Notes: generated by a model from the letters alone, not told the origin. A DNA stretch of 64,000 bases from Brugia malayi (GCF_000002995.4 NW_025062479.1:10283721-10347720), one strand, 5' to 3'; shown: positions 11,601 through 27,052, numbered from the stretch's first letter. Translations and numbers: made by a program.

Positions 11601-14600
11601 TTCACTAACTTAAATTATTCGATTCAATACAATCAATTTATAAAGTCAAATTTATAATAAACTTTGCTTGCCAATATATTTCTAATTAGAGTATGTAACA
11701 ATTAACTTTTAAAGTCAAGTATTCAAAATTTAACCTAGATGTAGAAACACTTTTTTCACACAAATTTGTTCATTCATTTTAGTTTAATTAAATTAATCAA
11801 TATCCAATTAATATTTAATTTAATTCTATTTAACGTTTCATTCATATATATAACTCCAATTAATGCTTAATTAATATGATTAATATCTGATCAATATTTA
11901 ATTAATATCTAATTTTGCACGACGAGTATTATAAGTACCAGTGTTTCCACTTTTGTCATTGCTTTTTGCTCATTTTGCTTCAGTTTTTCCATTTCAAACT
12001 CTTGTTCAGCTCGTTCATTTTCTAATTTCTTTCGTATTTTTTTCTCCATTATCATTATATCATCAAAGTTGTTGTTTTTTTCCTGGAAAGTAAATTAATG
12101 TTGCAAAATAAGATATCATTATCATTTAGTGCTGCTTTCATCAAATTGACAAAATAATTCCATGATAATTCATTTTAATCGCTCATATATCATTTGATAT
12201 TTATCACCATTATATTTCAATTATCATTGTAAAGATTCATTCCAGCTAAAGGTATTTCTTATCATGCTATCAACTCATTTCATTTAATAATAATTACTGA
12301 TTTAACTTTCGATAATTCAATTCATCTGATCAACGAACTCATTAATTTATCATAATGCATTAAAAATTTCTATCATTTTGAGTTCTATTCAGTTACTATT
12401 TTACGTTGTGGAATAAAATATTTGAATTTTTCTGATCTTATAATTTATCTATCAACAATCCATGATTCATTGATTTGTCAGCAATAATTAAGGATTCATG
12501 ATAAATTGATTGACCAGTATTATTTATTAACAAAAAAAAATTTCCACTAAAAAATATTTTTCTATCAATAAAACAAAGACGAAAATGCGAACATTTAACT
12601 CCGTAACACAACGTTGCAAATTTGTAATTACGTCCGTTTGCTGATTATTATGTTCGGTTAATTTTTTCACTTGTTCCTTTAGCCTAAAATTATCATTTCA
12701 GGATGCAAAAATGCTTTTATTATTGATAATTTTAATTTAAATTTTCAAGTCTTTCTAATTTCAATTTTCTGGATGCTTCTCTAATATTCACTTATTAACA
12801 TGTTTTCTGAATTACCAAAAGATAAAAAGCATATTTCAACTTTAGAAGCAGCATTGTACTTTCATTTTTATTCGAAGTAAAATTCAACTAAACAGAACAA
12901 AAAAAAGGATGCCTTTTTTTCTTTTCTTGTAAACCAGACAATTGTTTAAAAAATTTGAAGAAATTATACCTATCAGACAGAGAGAGAGAAAAAGAAAATT
13001 TCAAATTGATGAATTTAAAAAGGACACTAGTTTAAAATACTTCTTATTTTTGTAAACAAATTTTAAACTACACTTTAACATATAGATGATACGGCTAATT
13101 TTGTTTAGCAATTGTAACAACTAAACCTTTGTTATAAAATTAATTAGTAATCGGATATTTGATTAACAAAATATCATTCCATTTATTTAAATTTTATCAT
13201 AATATAATTTATGTTATAGACTTATTCTTTATAATTATAAAAATTTGTCTAAAATTTTTTTCAAGCATACTCTTGTATTTTATTTGATTGCTTATTTCGT
13301 TCCTTATCCATTAATTCCGTTTTTAATTCAATTTCTTTTATTGTCCTCTCACGTATTTCCAAATCATTTGCAATTTGTTGCCGAAATTCATATTCTCGTT
13401 CATAATTACGTTTGCTCTATAAATTATTAATCATTAGTGTCACTTATCATATTTATCAATTTTTATTATTTTAAAATATATCATTGTCTTCTTTCTTTTC
13501 TTTTTTAAAGAAAAAAAGAGAAATTTTGAATAATTTAAGAAATTATTCACAATGTTACGTTCGAATTTTATGAATACATTGTAAAAATCTTTCAATTAAT
13601 CTTTTCAATCTTTTAATTCATTCTAAATCAATTAATCATCAAATTTTACAAATTTTCAACTACACAAAAAAATATAATTTGATTTTTTTAATTTTAAACA
13701 AAAATTTACTGCAATAATTGGAATAATACAAGTTCATTGCTAATTATTATTCGATAACAAATGATATAATTTGTGTTGCTTAAAATTAAGGTTCATATTT
13801 CAATCAGACACAAAAAAAAATGTTTCGCTTTTTTTTTATTCAAATGTCAAAAAAAAAAAAATTAAGTAAAATTTCAACAAAAGAAAATGAAATTTGTACA
13901 AATCAAAACTAACTTTGTAATTTAAACTAAACTCATTTTCTTTTTAAGTGAACTTTTATTTTTCAAATGAACTTGCGAAATAAAATACAAACCCCACAAA
14001 AAATACAAAGTTTGGTTAAGCAAAATGAAAACTAAATCATTTGCTCTCAATTACCAGTAAATCTTCTTCTTACCTTGCAGAGTTCATTTTCAAGATTTTT
14101 TTTTTCACTTTCAATAAATTCGATCTTCTTTTCATTTTCTTGCAAACAATTCTGTATTTTCTGTAAATAAAATAAAAACAAATAAAATAACTAAAGTTGC
14201 AGATTACCTTTTTTTTTCAAGTTTTTGTTACCCAAAGAAAAGAAGAATTTATTGCAGTCTTGTGTTTCTTTTCTTTGATAAAAATTGATTCTTAAAATGT
14301 TTACAAGTTTTAATTCACATATTTACTAAACTAATTAATGATGAGATCAAAAAAAAAGAGAAAAAAACTTTTTTTTTCTAGGTAAAAAATAATTTATTCT
14401 TCTTTCATAATAATTTTCAATATCTTTTAATGTTTATACAAAATTCATTTTTGTTCTCATTCATTAATATTTAAAAGAAAAATAATGATATGAATCAGAA
14501 AATAATAATGCATAGATAATTTTTCAGAATTGATTATTTTTTAATTTGTTATATTCAAGAAACCCACCAAGATCACTCATTATTATCAAAATTCTGTTTA

Positions 14601-17600
14601 TAATTACTAATAAGCTTTACATATAATTAAAAAAAAATTAATTTAAAATTCTTTTTTACCATAACTTTAGCATGTTGTTCATCAAATTTTTTCTCCATCA
14701 TTTCCATAAGTTCTTCATGTTGCGTCAATTCTTCCTTTATTTCAGCATTTTGCAAAATATACGATTCTTTTTCATCTTCAAGCTGAAAGGAAGAAAAAAA
14801 AAGAGAAAAAGAAGAGAAGACAAAATAATTTAGTTAATTAAAATTTCAATTAATTTTTTGGTTTATTACATTGCAAGAATTTAAAGGTAAATCTAATTTG
14901 AAAGAAAAAAATAAGAGTGAAAACAAAACCAAAATAAAGAAGAGAAACAAAATAAATATTTGAAGCAAAAACATACATTTTTAATTTTACAATTAGCTTT
15001 ATCCAATAATTTTCGAACTTCATCATAATTACCATGTAAATTGTTTAATTCCTGAAAAAACTGAAATGAAATTAATCATTATTAAATTAATATAACTATA
15101 ATAAAACACACTGGTATTATCATTGCCATTGCCGTTCAGGATAATAATGTGTTATCTTATTATTTCGATTAAATCCAATTTAAAATTAACAAATCTAATT
15201 TAATTTTTTTAGATTGATCAAATGAAATTAATATTAAATTGTTACAATTAAAATATGATAACAATAATATACCTCTGTTAACTCATCGTTTATTTTCAAC
15301 AATTCTTCCAATCTTACTTTATCCTTATTCAATGGTATAAGTTCTTTTACAATCAATAACAGTCGATACCAATTCCACGTGGAAATTTGAGTGAAACATC
15401 GAATGTTACTTTGAATGGTTAAAATTGTTTCTCTGAAAATTAACCATCACTTTTTTTTATGAAAAAAAAAATATTATTAATAAATGTTATAATAAAATGA
15501 ATTAAATAATTCTTTGATCAATTTTTTGAAAAAAAAAATAACATTTTTTTTTTTTTTTGTAAAATATATTAAATACCTATTTTTAAGTAATTCTTCATAG
15601 CGCTGTTGTTCCAAATACCATCGTATTGATGCTTGTATTCCACACATTAACTCACTTAAATGTTTTTTACGACGATTTTCTAACTGAAAAATATAATATC
15701 TATTTCATGTCAAATTTTTAACCTAATTTAAGAAATTTAGAAATAAAACTTCAAATTTAATATTTACAAATACAGCAAACGAGCAAATAAACAAATAAAA
15801 CAAACAAACAAACAAGTAAACGACGAATAAACGAGTAAACAAATAAACAAACATACTTCTGAAATTACACCAATTTTACAATAAACTTTTGTTTTTCCAA
15901 TTTGTATGCATGTTGAATCAAGATTGATCGCATCACAGAAACGTTTAACAGCAATTTGTCCATATCCAAGACTAACATTTGTTGCCAAAATACGATACCT
16001 TATAATAAATTCATCAAATGTCATTCGATTAGGATAGCCTTGACGACATATTCTAAGACCTTCCAATACACCATTACATCTGAAATAATGTTTATTTGAC
16101 ATTATACATAAAAATTCATTATTAACTTTCAAATAATAATTTCTTTTATGATTAAAATTATTTGATATAAATTATTCACTATCATCAATAAAACTGAATA
16201 TTTCGTTACAAAGTATCCCATCAATAATTCTACATGTACTATAATAAATATTGTATTATCAATATATATTTTAATTTTGTACTATTAATATATACCTTAA
16301 TTGATGAAGCACAAGATGTGAATCAATAACACCTGGTAATCGTGTTTTATTTGGTGCAATACAACGAATAAAATGTGCCACTGTTGAGTTAAGTGTTTGA
16401 AGTAAGTTTAACAATTGCTCCTAAAAAAATTCATTTATTTATAAAAGATAAATTGATCATTTCTTAAATAATCAAATTAAAAAAAATAAATTTAATTGTA
16501 ATAATAAATTATCTTACTTTATACAAATATGAAACGGTATTTGATGACATCGATTGCCGTTTAGATCGTGATTTTTCTTTTTCTTCTTCCACTACAATTT
16601 TAAAAGTTTACTGCTTTTTAAATCATATTTTTAATATTCAAAAAAATAAAAAAAGAAAGAAAGAAATGATTATTTTGCAAATAAATTAAGTGTAAAAATG
16701 CATTGAAATCTATAAATAATCAATAATTCACAAAAAATCATTAGCAATTTATAAAGGAGTAAAAGCATTTGTTTAAAAATTATCTAATATATCATAGATA
16801 CAATCATTCGTCTTATAAATTTAAAAAAAATTGAAATAAATTAATAAATAAACAAATAGAAACATTAGGCAAATGAGCTAACAATATTTTAAAAATAATC
16901 TACGAATAATTGTATAAAAAAAGGAAAGGAAAAGCTAAAATTAGTTTGTAAATTTAATTATCATCTTTTTATCATTTCAATTAACCAATAAAATTTTTGT
17001 AGATATATTTGATAAAATGGGTGTTTTTTTATTCTTTTACTTTATTTTCTTAAAAAATAATTTATAATTATTATAACTAACATAAAGGGAAAAGAATTTG
17101 TAGAAGAGGTTTGGTACTTGATGCAAGTACTTCTAATCCATTTCGTTCTAACACATCTTTATTCTTCTCAACCCAACCATTGATATTATATGCTACATTA
17201 CCCGCGTAATGAGCTATTGAAAAATGTGATGCTGTAGTATGTCTAAAATATTAATAATATTTTAATATTTTGCAAAAAAAAAAAAAGACTAAAATTTAAA
17301 ATCGAAAAATTAAAAAAGAAATGAAATGTTGAAAATTTTCCATTCCAAAAACATGATTTTTTATTTTTTTCTTTCAAAAGTAAAAAATGAACTTCTAAAA
17401 ATTTGATTCTTTTTATTCGAGAAATAAAAATTTAACAAACAAAAAAAAATTATGTTTAATTCTAAACATTAACCTTGCTGATTGTCTTGAACGAGTGAAG
17501 ATAGTATTGTTAGCATTTGCCGAAAGAAGTTTTTCAAGCAACGATTGATCATTACCATTTGGTACAAGACATTCTTCTTGTAAGAGTGAGAGCAATCCTA

Positions 17601-20600
17601 ATGGCTAAAATAAAATTTAAAAAAAAGATGAATCAAATTTTATTTATATAAATTTGTTAAATATATGAAAAATTTGACCAATTTGATAAATGAAGATTTA
17701 TACATTTTATAAATTGTGCAAATTAAAATAATTAAATCAATTTGGTGGAAATATTTGAGTGCAAAAGGGAGAAAAATAAAATAAAAAGGGTTACAATTAA
17801 TCATGTAAATTAGAATAATTATTGTAATTTAAACAAATATTTGAATACAAAAAAAAAAAAAAAAAAAAATTATAAACAGTAGTTTATGTAAGTTGGAATA
17901 ACTGTTTTAATTCAATGAAATACTTGAATAAACCTGATCAGATCATACAATAAGTAAACCACAATTGGACCAATCCGGATACATACACATAACAATCTAT
18001 TTCATTATAAAACTACAGAATCGCTACCTTGTCTCCAACTAAGGGAATCAAACTACTTCATCACAACCACTTATCCATACAGAAAAAAGAAAAAGCAAGT
18101 AATTATAAATTGTAATTAATTATATAAATTGAAATAACTACCAATTTATCAAAACATTTAAACAATACAAAAAAATAATTATAAATTGTAATTAATTATA
18201 CAAACTAAAATAACTATTAATTTATTAAAATATTTAAATACGATATAAAGGGAAAAGAAAAACAAATAACCTTTTCAATAAATTCAATGGTATTTTGCAT
18301 ATCAGTGCCATAATCAACATATTGCCATTCAATTCCTTCATTTAAATATTCTTGTTGTTCACGTACAAACATGAAATCATTGAAGAACTGTTGCAATTTT
18401 TCATTCGTATAATTAATACAAAATTGTTCAAAGCTATTCATCTACAAAAAAAAAGAAGCGGAAAAAGGAAAAAAGAAATAATAATTAACAAATACTTTTA
18501 AAATTTATTACTTACAATAATTCAATAAATGAAAATTAAATGAAGTTAAAACTTATAAATTACATGTATTATCATACAAAAAATGCTATAAACTATCATA
18601 TTAGCAAACAATAATCCAAGTAATAAAAACATGTGCTTTGATGAAGTTTTAGCAAATTTAATAGCGAATTCATTTACTAAATTAACTTTTTAAATTTGAA
18701 AAAAGAAATTCGTTTTTTAAATAAAATATATGTGATTTAATATGAAAAAAGGCAATTTTTTGGGTAATTCTGTATTGTTAATTCATTAAAAATAGTACAA
18801 ATTGATATAAACTACAAATTCTCGCTTTTTTCATATTTTCAGAATGAAACTTCAGTAATTTCAAAATTTTTTAAATAAAAGAAAATACAAAACTTAAAAA
18901 TAATTTGATATGATTCTTGAGAAATTAAAAAAATTTTACCAATTATCAGGATGAAAATGATAACACTTACTTTAGTAATTTCAAAGCCAGCAATATCAAG
19001 TACGCCAATATAATAAGTTAGCAATGATTTACTAGCTAAACAATTTCAATACGACAACAATTTAGTAATATTTATTAAAAAGGAAAAATTTATAAAACTT
19101 CATTACTTTTTTTTCTTTGTTTTGAATTTCTCTAATTCCTCGATATTTCCGGATGTGATTTCGACATTTTCGAATTTTCTCATCAAAAAATTTTCTCCAT
19201 TCATCTAGAAAAATTACTTACGATGAAATGTTTCATTTAGTGCCGCATTGCATCGTGACAGAATCCAGTTGAAGAGTCGTTCGTAAATACTTTTACATAA
19301 ACCTAGCAGTGAACTTAATGTCTGAAAAATTGAATTTTTATTTATTTATTTATTTTTTTTTTTGAATTTTAATTCTTAAGTTTGGAAAAAAAAGAACGAA
19401 CAATTTAATATTAATTAGAGCTAAAAATTATTAAAAAAATGAAAAATTTGTTTATGTTATGGAATTGAATTCATTTAGAAATCACAATTTGGGCAATTTT
19501 TGTTTATTTAATAAATTTACCAAATAATTAAAAACTGATTTAAAATTGGCAAGAACTAATTGCAAATTACATAACCTTTGTAAGATTTTGACTTTTTCTA
19601 ATTACCACATCATTCACTTTTATTGATGGTTGAGTTAAAGCATCAATAAGAGTGTTAGTTTTGACACCAAGAATGCGACATGCTGCTTCAACTTCTGCAA
19701 ATAATTTCATATTGTTTGAATACATAAATTAATTGAAATAAAGAAGAATTGGGATAATTTTTAAATAAATAATATTACAAACAATTGTGATAATAATAAA
19801 AATTAATAATAATGGTAATAATAGTGACAATGAAGATAATAGTAATTATTATTAGTAGTAACAGTAGTAATAATAATAATGACAATAACAATAATAATAA
19901 TAACAATAATAGTGATAACATAGCGATAATAATAATAGTGGTAATAATAATAATAAATAGATAAAATGCAACAAAGCTTGTAATAATATTAAAAAAACGA
20001 TACATATAAAGTATCAGCTAACCTTTAACACCATCAACATAAGTAATATCAAAACCGCTTCTTTCAGTAAATTTGATTTCACCAAGAAGGATGCATGCAG
20101 CTACTACTTCGAAAATCTCCTCTACTTCATGTTTGCTAAATTTGATAGTATCCATTGCACGCTGTAGTTAAGAAATTTTAATTCTCTCTAAAATTTTAAA
20201 GTTACATATAAACTATGAAAATCAATAATTGTATACAAAGCTATGACTAATTATTTTTAAAATATTTCAAAAAATATTTAATCAAAAATAAATAAATATT
20301 AGGAAGCAAGGAAAAAAAAAATACACAAAATTATAAAAATGCAAGTAAACAAGAGTAACAATGTAATAATTAATTACATTCCATTATTACTTACCAATGT
20401 GTCTATAGCACTTTGGGCATCATCAATTTCCGGATCCGTAATTTTGCCACCTTGATTTAAGAACTTATATGCACTAGCTTTTTGTCCAAGGCCAAACGAG
20501 TAACGTAAATCCTTATCAAAGCCATCTGATAACAACTGATAAAAAATATGGAAATTCCGATCATCATTATTTTGTTTTACAACGCGTGATTTTTCGAGCA

Positions 20601-23109
20601 AATCTATATGAAAGAAAAAAGTTAAATTTTTCCAATTTTCAAGAAGAAATAAAAGCAAAAAAAGACAATAAAAAATAATGAAATATATGTATGCCATACA
20701 CGTTTGAATTTGAGCACCTTTCATCGTCATATCATCACCATAATCTATCCGAATAAATTTTCCCTTTAATTAATAATAATAATTAACAAATTTATGAATA
20801 ATTCATTGTTGTATGGTAACACTTCATAAATCGTATTTTTATAATTTCAAATTAAATATTGCAAAAAAAAAGAAAAAAACGCATTCTAAATCTTAATTTT
20901 TCTTCAAAACACAAAATTTTAAATAATTTTAACTTAATAAAACAAATATGCGTTTGTTTGACTCTAATTTTTTAATTGTAAAAATAACAACAAAATATTT
21001 AATACCAGTCGAGAGCTGTTACTGTTATGAATTGTTGATGCATTAGCAAATGCTTCAATGACAATTCCGGCAGCTGTAAGTCGTTTATCGATACCGTCGG
21101 ATATTCCAAATTCACCGCGATATTCGGATAATACACCAAGGTATTCAATAATTCGTTTTGTATTAACAGTCTTACCTGCTCCACTTTCACCTCTAAAACT
21201 TGGTTATAATGATTTTAAATTATATTCTCATAATTAAATTTTTCTTTCATTTTATACGATTTTCATTAAACATCATTGTCGTCTGTATATTTTTTCGTTT
21301 TCTTTAAATTTTAACTTTATTTTGCTAGTTTTTTTGTTTTTTTTTTTTTTAAATATTAGCAATAATCGAACTTCAAATCTTCCTAATTTTATTACAATTG
21401 AACATTAAATTTCAATGGCAAGAAATTATTTATAAAGTTTAATTTTTTGCAAACATCCATTTTTTCTTATAAATATTTTTTTCTTTCAATTTTAAATCTA
21501 GTGACAGTAAAATTTGATTGCTTTTATATAATCAATTATATTAATTTGTTCAAAGTTTAACTGTCCTTAATATTTTTTGAAAAAGAAAAAAAAACCAAAA
21601 ATTCCAAAATCTTGTATTTGCAGCTAAAGCTAATACTTTAGGATGATAAAATGTAATTAAAGTGGTAAATATCTGTTATCACTTCCATCACACTTTAATT
21701 TTCATCTTTTTTTTTTTAAAAAAAATATCATTAATTTTTTCTAAGTCATTTATCACTTTATAAGAAAGCATTTTATGCCAGGCTTTTCTTTCTCCCTTTT
21801 TCTTTTAATTTCTTTCCTCAAAACAAATATTTTTCATTTTATTTCAGGAAAAAAAGGAAGTCTATTAATAAATTCAAATCGTCAGGTTACAAGGAAATTT
21901 TCATTTTTTAAATTTGTTTCTTCAAACAAAAAATTTTTTGCACTTTATTTTAGAAAAAGGAAATTAACAAATTAAATTGTTTAAAATAAGAATTTAAATT
22001 TTATAAAAATGCTAAGATTTGGATAAAAAAGTGCTAAAATTAAATTAAAAAAATGATAATATTGAATAATAAAATGATGTAAATTAAATGTAATGACGGT
22101 TAAATGAATTACAATGTAAATGATATAATTATAAAATAAAAAAACTTACGTTATTAAGATTGATTGATTATTACCACTTAAAAGGCCATCATAAGTAGAT
22201 TGAGCAATAGCATATATATGTGGTGGTAAATTTAAATTTTTATCAGTGCTATGCATATATGCTTTCATTATTTCCTTCGTATAAATCGGTATATTCTTCC
22301 ATGGATTAACAACAAGGCAAAAGAGACCCGAATAAGTCTATCGAAAAAAAAAGAAACAAAAAAAAAGAAACAAATTCAATTTTTTATCAATAAAAATTAG
22401 ATATAATTAAGTTGAAGAAAAAACAAAGAAGAAAATTACATACACAATAAATAAAATTAGATAATATAAATTGATAAAAAAAAATATATTACCAAAATAA
22501 AAAAACTTGTTTTTTTATATATTAACAAAAAAAATAATTTTTTTCCTTCAAAAATTTTGTAAAGGTTTTTTGATGATGTAATTGCTATAATTAATTATGA
22601 TAAAAAATAAAATATAGAAAAGAAAAAGAAACATGAATAAGTTGTGCTTTATATCGTGAACGAATGACTTCAAGAACGCATGCTTCATTTAATTCACTTA
22701 GATTACACATATCTTCAACAAAATATGACACACTTGATAAATTCACCTCTGATTTTGGTATAACACGCTAAAAATTTATTTTGCTTGAATCAATTAATAA
22801 TTTTAAAACAAGCTTTTTTTATTTCAAATTCTAAATTCTTACTTTTTTTCATTAATTTATTTAAGAAAATTTTTAAAATACTAAGAAAATTTAAAATTAA
22901 TTCATGTACCTAATTAAGAAAAATAAAAGAATGCTAATTAATTAACCTTTTCAAAATGACCATTTTCATCATGAAGACCAACAATAACATTATCGTCATA
23001 TTCCTCGAGAATTGTTGCACAACGAAATTCAACATCTGGATCTTTTATCCAAATTGTTGTCTCATAATCGTTCGAGGAATGACAATATTCCGTTGACACT
23101 TCAAGAAAT
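8622..23109 (-). CDS. Class II-type myosin heavy chain with short rod (32 exons, 5' exon missing)
   Basis: Actin-based motor. Exons: 23109-22947, 22767-22633, 22337-22150, 21192-21006, 20763-20700, 20603-20395, 20161-20023, 19694-19606, 19321-19222, 19035-18971, 18441-18271, 17604-17474, 17242-17082, 16591-16518, 16420-16296, 16079-15857, 15683-15577, 15432-15273, 15051-14977, 14782-14660, 14160-14074, 13416-13271, 12683-12593, 12082-11939, 11540-11374, 11158-11046, 10713-10550, 10431-10270, 9874-9678, 9462-9321, 9095-8933, 8734-8622. All join in phase to a TAA stop, giving about 1,458 aa. Seen in order: SH3-like N-terminus, P-loop GESGAGKT, switch I NSNSSRLGKF, switch II DIAGFE, actin-site [11 protein letters not shown]1 region [10 protein letters not shown], two IQ-like motifs, then heptad-rich rod. 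The rod is about 630 residues against roughly 1,100 in usual class II myosins, is interrupted by a Ser/Arg-rich stretch and ends in a Thr-rich tail. The first coding exon is unresolved; an ATG at 23545, one base after a TTCAG, is a candidate. Confidence 0.9.
10550..10713 (-). other. Ser/Arg-rich insert exon inside the myosin rod
   Basis: This exon encodes repeated Ser-Ile-Gly, SRQ and RTLSRRT-like pieces with proline, and continues into SRCSSQSQF in the next exon. It is unlike the charged heptads on both sides. Basic residues followed by serine or threonine look like kinase sites, which is inference. It splits the rod into a longer first and shorter second coiled-coil part. Confidence 0.75.
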
Positions 23110-25826
23110 CTATAACATTAAATAAAATTATTAATTCCTAAATGATCAAAAAAAATTCTAGCAAAAGATGAAAGAGAGAGACAAAAATAGATAATGGAAT
23201 TTTTATTTTGCCTTTTTTAAAAAATTTTTTTCTTTCTTTTTTTTTTTGAAAGAAATTTTAACTACAAAAAAAAAGAAAAAATGATGAAAAGAAATTTACT
23301 AATGTGCTATGATTTAAAACAGTTGTTCATTTTTCAAAACCAATATACTAAGTAATATCTTATCCTATGCTGATTGATAAATTTTAAAGTTTTGTTAGGA
23401 AAATGACAGAAAAGAAAGGTGAATTAACATTTTTCGTTTCTTAACAATGTAGCATTTGATTAAATGTATAAGACAGGATCTTAAAAAAAATGAATAAAAG
23501 GAAAAAATTACGGAATGAAACTAGCCTGAATGCTGTTGATTGCATTCTGAATATGATAATATGATATAAGATGTGATAAGACTAGATGATGTGATATTGT
23601 ATTATTGTACAATGAAGTGTTTTGTTATGTATTGAAAGTTGGTTCAATAGGTAGAACTCTAAATAAATAATGTGTTAGTTTAAAATTAAATTTTGTCAAA
23701 GTTAGGTTAATATCTTTTAGCTTTTCCAAAGTTTAAAAGAATTTATATTTTCCAGCATATTCATTTAGTTTCAATAATCTTCAAATTACCAACATTTAAA
23801 TTACATTTTTGAAATACTTTATCCCTACATTTGTTATATTTTTGCAAAAATTTGTTGTCAGAAATAATTATTATGTGCATACGCTTCAAATTGATGTCAT
23901 AACTAAGCATTTTCTTGGAATAAAAAAAAAGTTTGTTAAAAAAAAGATAATCGCTATTTGAAACAAAAAATAAAAGAAAATCGTACATTCAACTTCTAAA
24001 AGATTTATGGAAATTAAAAGTTTATAAAATGAGAAGAGGAATAAACATATACCTTTTGAATAAGTATAAAATTTTTCGCGTTAAAAATAATAAAATCTTT
24101 TGGAAGATAAGAAAAATTAATGAATGGATAATATCATTGAAATAAAATTGTTAATTTTTATTAATTTTCTTTAAAATTTACCCAACTAACCACTATACAT
24201 TAAAATTTTTATGCATAAATAAAATCAAATAACCATATATATAATGTTTTCAAAAAATAAGCTATTCTTATTTTATTCCGACTTAAATAATATATAATTT
24301 CAATTTTTTCCAAGATTTTTTGTCTAAAAATTAAGTTTATATTCAACTATCAAATCAATATATCATATCAAAATTATTCAAATATTAATTGGCATACATT
24401 TCTTATTTAATAGCAAAAGTTTTATGTAATAAATATGATATGCGTAACAATTATTTGGAACATATTTACTTTAATCAAATACTTTAATTAATTAATTAAT
24501 GCGTTGTCAATAACAAATTATACAAACAAGAAAGGCAAAAAGAAAATAAAAGGAACAAGAGAGTAATCCATTGCGAAAATTGCACAAAAAAAATTTTTTT
24601 TGCAGTCGATTAATTTATAATTTAGATTTGAAATTAATAAATTGTTAATCAAAAAAGGTTTTTTCACATAAAATTATCTGTTAATGAATAAATATTTATC
24701 TAAATACATAGAGTTGGTTTAATTTTTAAATGTAACACAGTGATAAGCAACTGTTCAAATCTTAAAAGATTTTTGCTTAAAAGCAAAATCAGTAATAATC
24801 CTATAGTTTCTCCTTTTCATTTTTTCTTTCTTTCGTTCTTTTTTTGCTTCTCCTTCTACTGTTTTTCGTTTTTTTTTTTTTTTTAAATTTCCCTCCTTCT
24901 CTTTCTCGCCATCGTTTTCACAAAAAAGAATGTCCATTTTGCTCTCATATAACATTAGGAAAAATGTTTCAATTTTTTTTAAAATCTTTGAAACTCATTT
25001 TAAAGTGCACACTTAGATAAGTTTATCGCTCAATTAATCCTCCCCTTTTTCCTTTCATTTTCTTCCTTTTCGTATCCTTTCGGTTTAATCCCGTCCTTAA
25101 AACACATACACATACACTCAAAATGAAATAATTTTTAACGACGTTGTTTCCTGGAAGAATTGTGAAATGTCTTTGTGCATTATCTTTCCTTCCCCTTCCT
25201 CCACCTCCTTCCATCTCTGTCCTCCTCTCTCCCCCTTCCTTTATCTTCTCTCCCCTCCATTACTTTCACTTTTTAAAAATAGTGTAAATTTTTGCTAACA
25301 ATTAATTTATAGAATCAACTAACTGTTGTTAACATGAAACACACCCACACAGGCATATTTTTATATCTAAAAATGATAAATTTGATTAAATAATAAATTA
25401 AATATTTTGCTGATTAATTATCCAACTAATAAACTTTTTCATTATTTTTTTTAAAGAAAATTTAAATATTTGTACATTATTCATTTTTATTTATCCATCT
25501 ACCCTTCTTGTCCACGTTCACCTTCTTCCACTGTTTTTTCCATTTTTTCTTTATCTTTGAAATTGAACTTAATTTGACCCGAAATCTAAAACAAATAGTT
25601 GTGAAAAGGAAAGAAAAATCCAGTTTCATGTACCACTAATTTGATCATGTATTTTCATTTCAATGTTATAAAGTTATCACAATAATCTCTTCAGTCACTG
25701 CATCTTCTCTTGATAAGAGGAAGAGAATGAGGGAATGTATTAACAATAAGTGGTAAAATGTTCATGATTACTTTATAAGATGAAGAAAAATTTCGCCAAA
25801 ATATTAATGATACTGATGATTTTGTG

Positions 25827-26003
<177 letters not shown>

Positions 26004-26751
26004 TAATGGTAACAGTGGTGGTAACAATAATAATTTTATAATGGTAACAATGCTATTAGTGATAATATTGATGATAAGAGCAATAACTTAAATCATTTTA
26101 TTAACCATTATAATTTACCGATAATCCAAACGTTATGAAATATAAAGAATTAAAACTCTTTTCAAATTTGTTCTGGTTTTGAAAAGAAGAACAGTGGATT
26201 TGATTTGTATATGTAATAATATGAATGAATAGATATGAGATAGCGGATGATTTGAATTGAATAGGAAAACAAGTAGCGGAATCTTTATCATGTTTTGAAA
26301 AATTTTCGGAGATGATCATCAGTAAAATTATTGAAGGTGATGTTGGCTCGATACTATGATAAGAACGACAATGATAATAATGATGACAAGATGACCGACA
26401 GATAATCGTCATCATGTTTGGTAGGCAAAAATTTCTCATACCTTGTCAGTCAATCGGTACATCATCAAGAGTAAACCACTCAACTCATTTTATTCCTTTT
26501 TTTTCCCTCTCCTTCTCTCTGTCTCCTTCCACTTTTGCTTTTCTCCCTTGTTTCTTCTCTTATTTCTTTCTCTTTATTTATTTATTTATCATTACTTTTT
26601 CAATTTTTAATTTTTATAGAAAAATAAAAAAGAAATCTGAAAAAAGGTGAAAATTAAAAATATTCATTTAAAGGAATTTATCACAAAAGGCATACTACAT
26701 ACGGTAATCAGATAATCATTTTGAGTGATTATTATCCAGTATAAAAAAAAA

Positions 26752-26770
26752 TCCGGAAAAAAAAACCGGA
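26752..26770. other. Small A-loop hairpin just before the BPI-like start codon
   Basis: TCCGG, nine A residues and CCGGA form a possible 5-bp stem 14 bases before the ATG. It would lie in the 5' UTR if trans-splicing uses the CAG near 26738. Chance occurrence is quite possible. Confidence 0.35.
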
Positions 26771-26783
26771 ATTATTTTTCTGT

Positions 26784-26992
26784 ATGGTTTATCATTCGTC
26801 TGCAATCATTCAGTTAATAGGATTTCTGCTTCTATTAGTAGCAGAATGCCGTATTGTTTTTGAAAAGCCATCAAAATGGAATAATGCACCAGGTGATTCG
26901 TTTTTTTTTTAATAATTTCAGAAAAAAGTTGTGAAAATTCTTTGATAATTTAAAAAATTTATCATCATTTTTTTATTCTATGATAGTATCTA

Positions 26993-27052
<60 letters not shown>

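Noticed and set aside
19775..20005. Minus-strand Leu/Ile-rich frame
   Set aside because: It translates a TAA-rich patch in a myosin intron.
23761..23988. Minus-strand 75-aa frame as the myosin first exon
   Set aside because: It has no resemblance to a myosin N-terminus and no suitable donor in the required phase.
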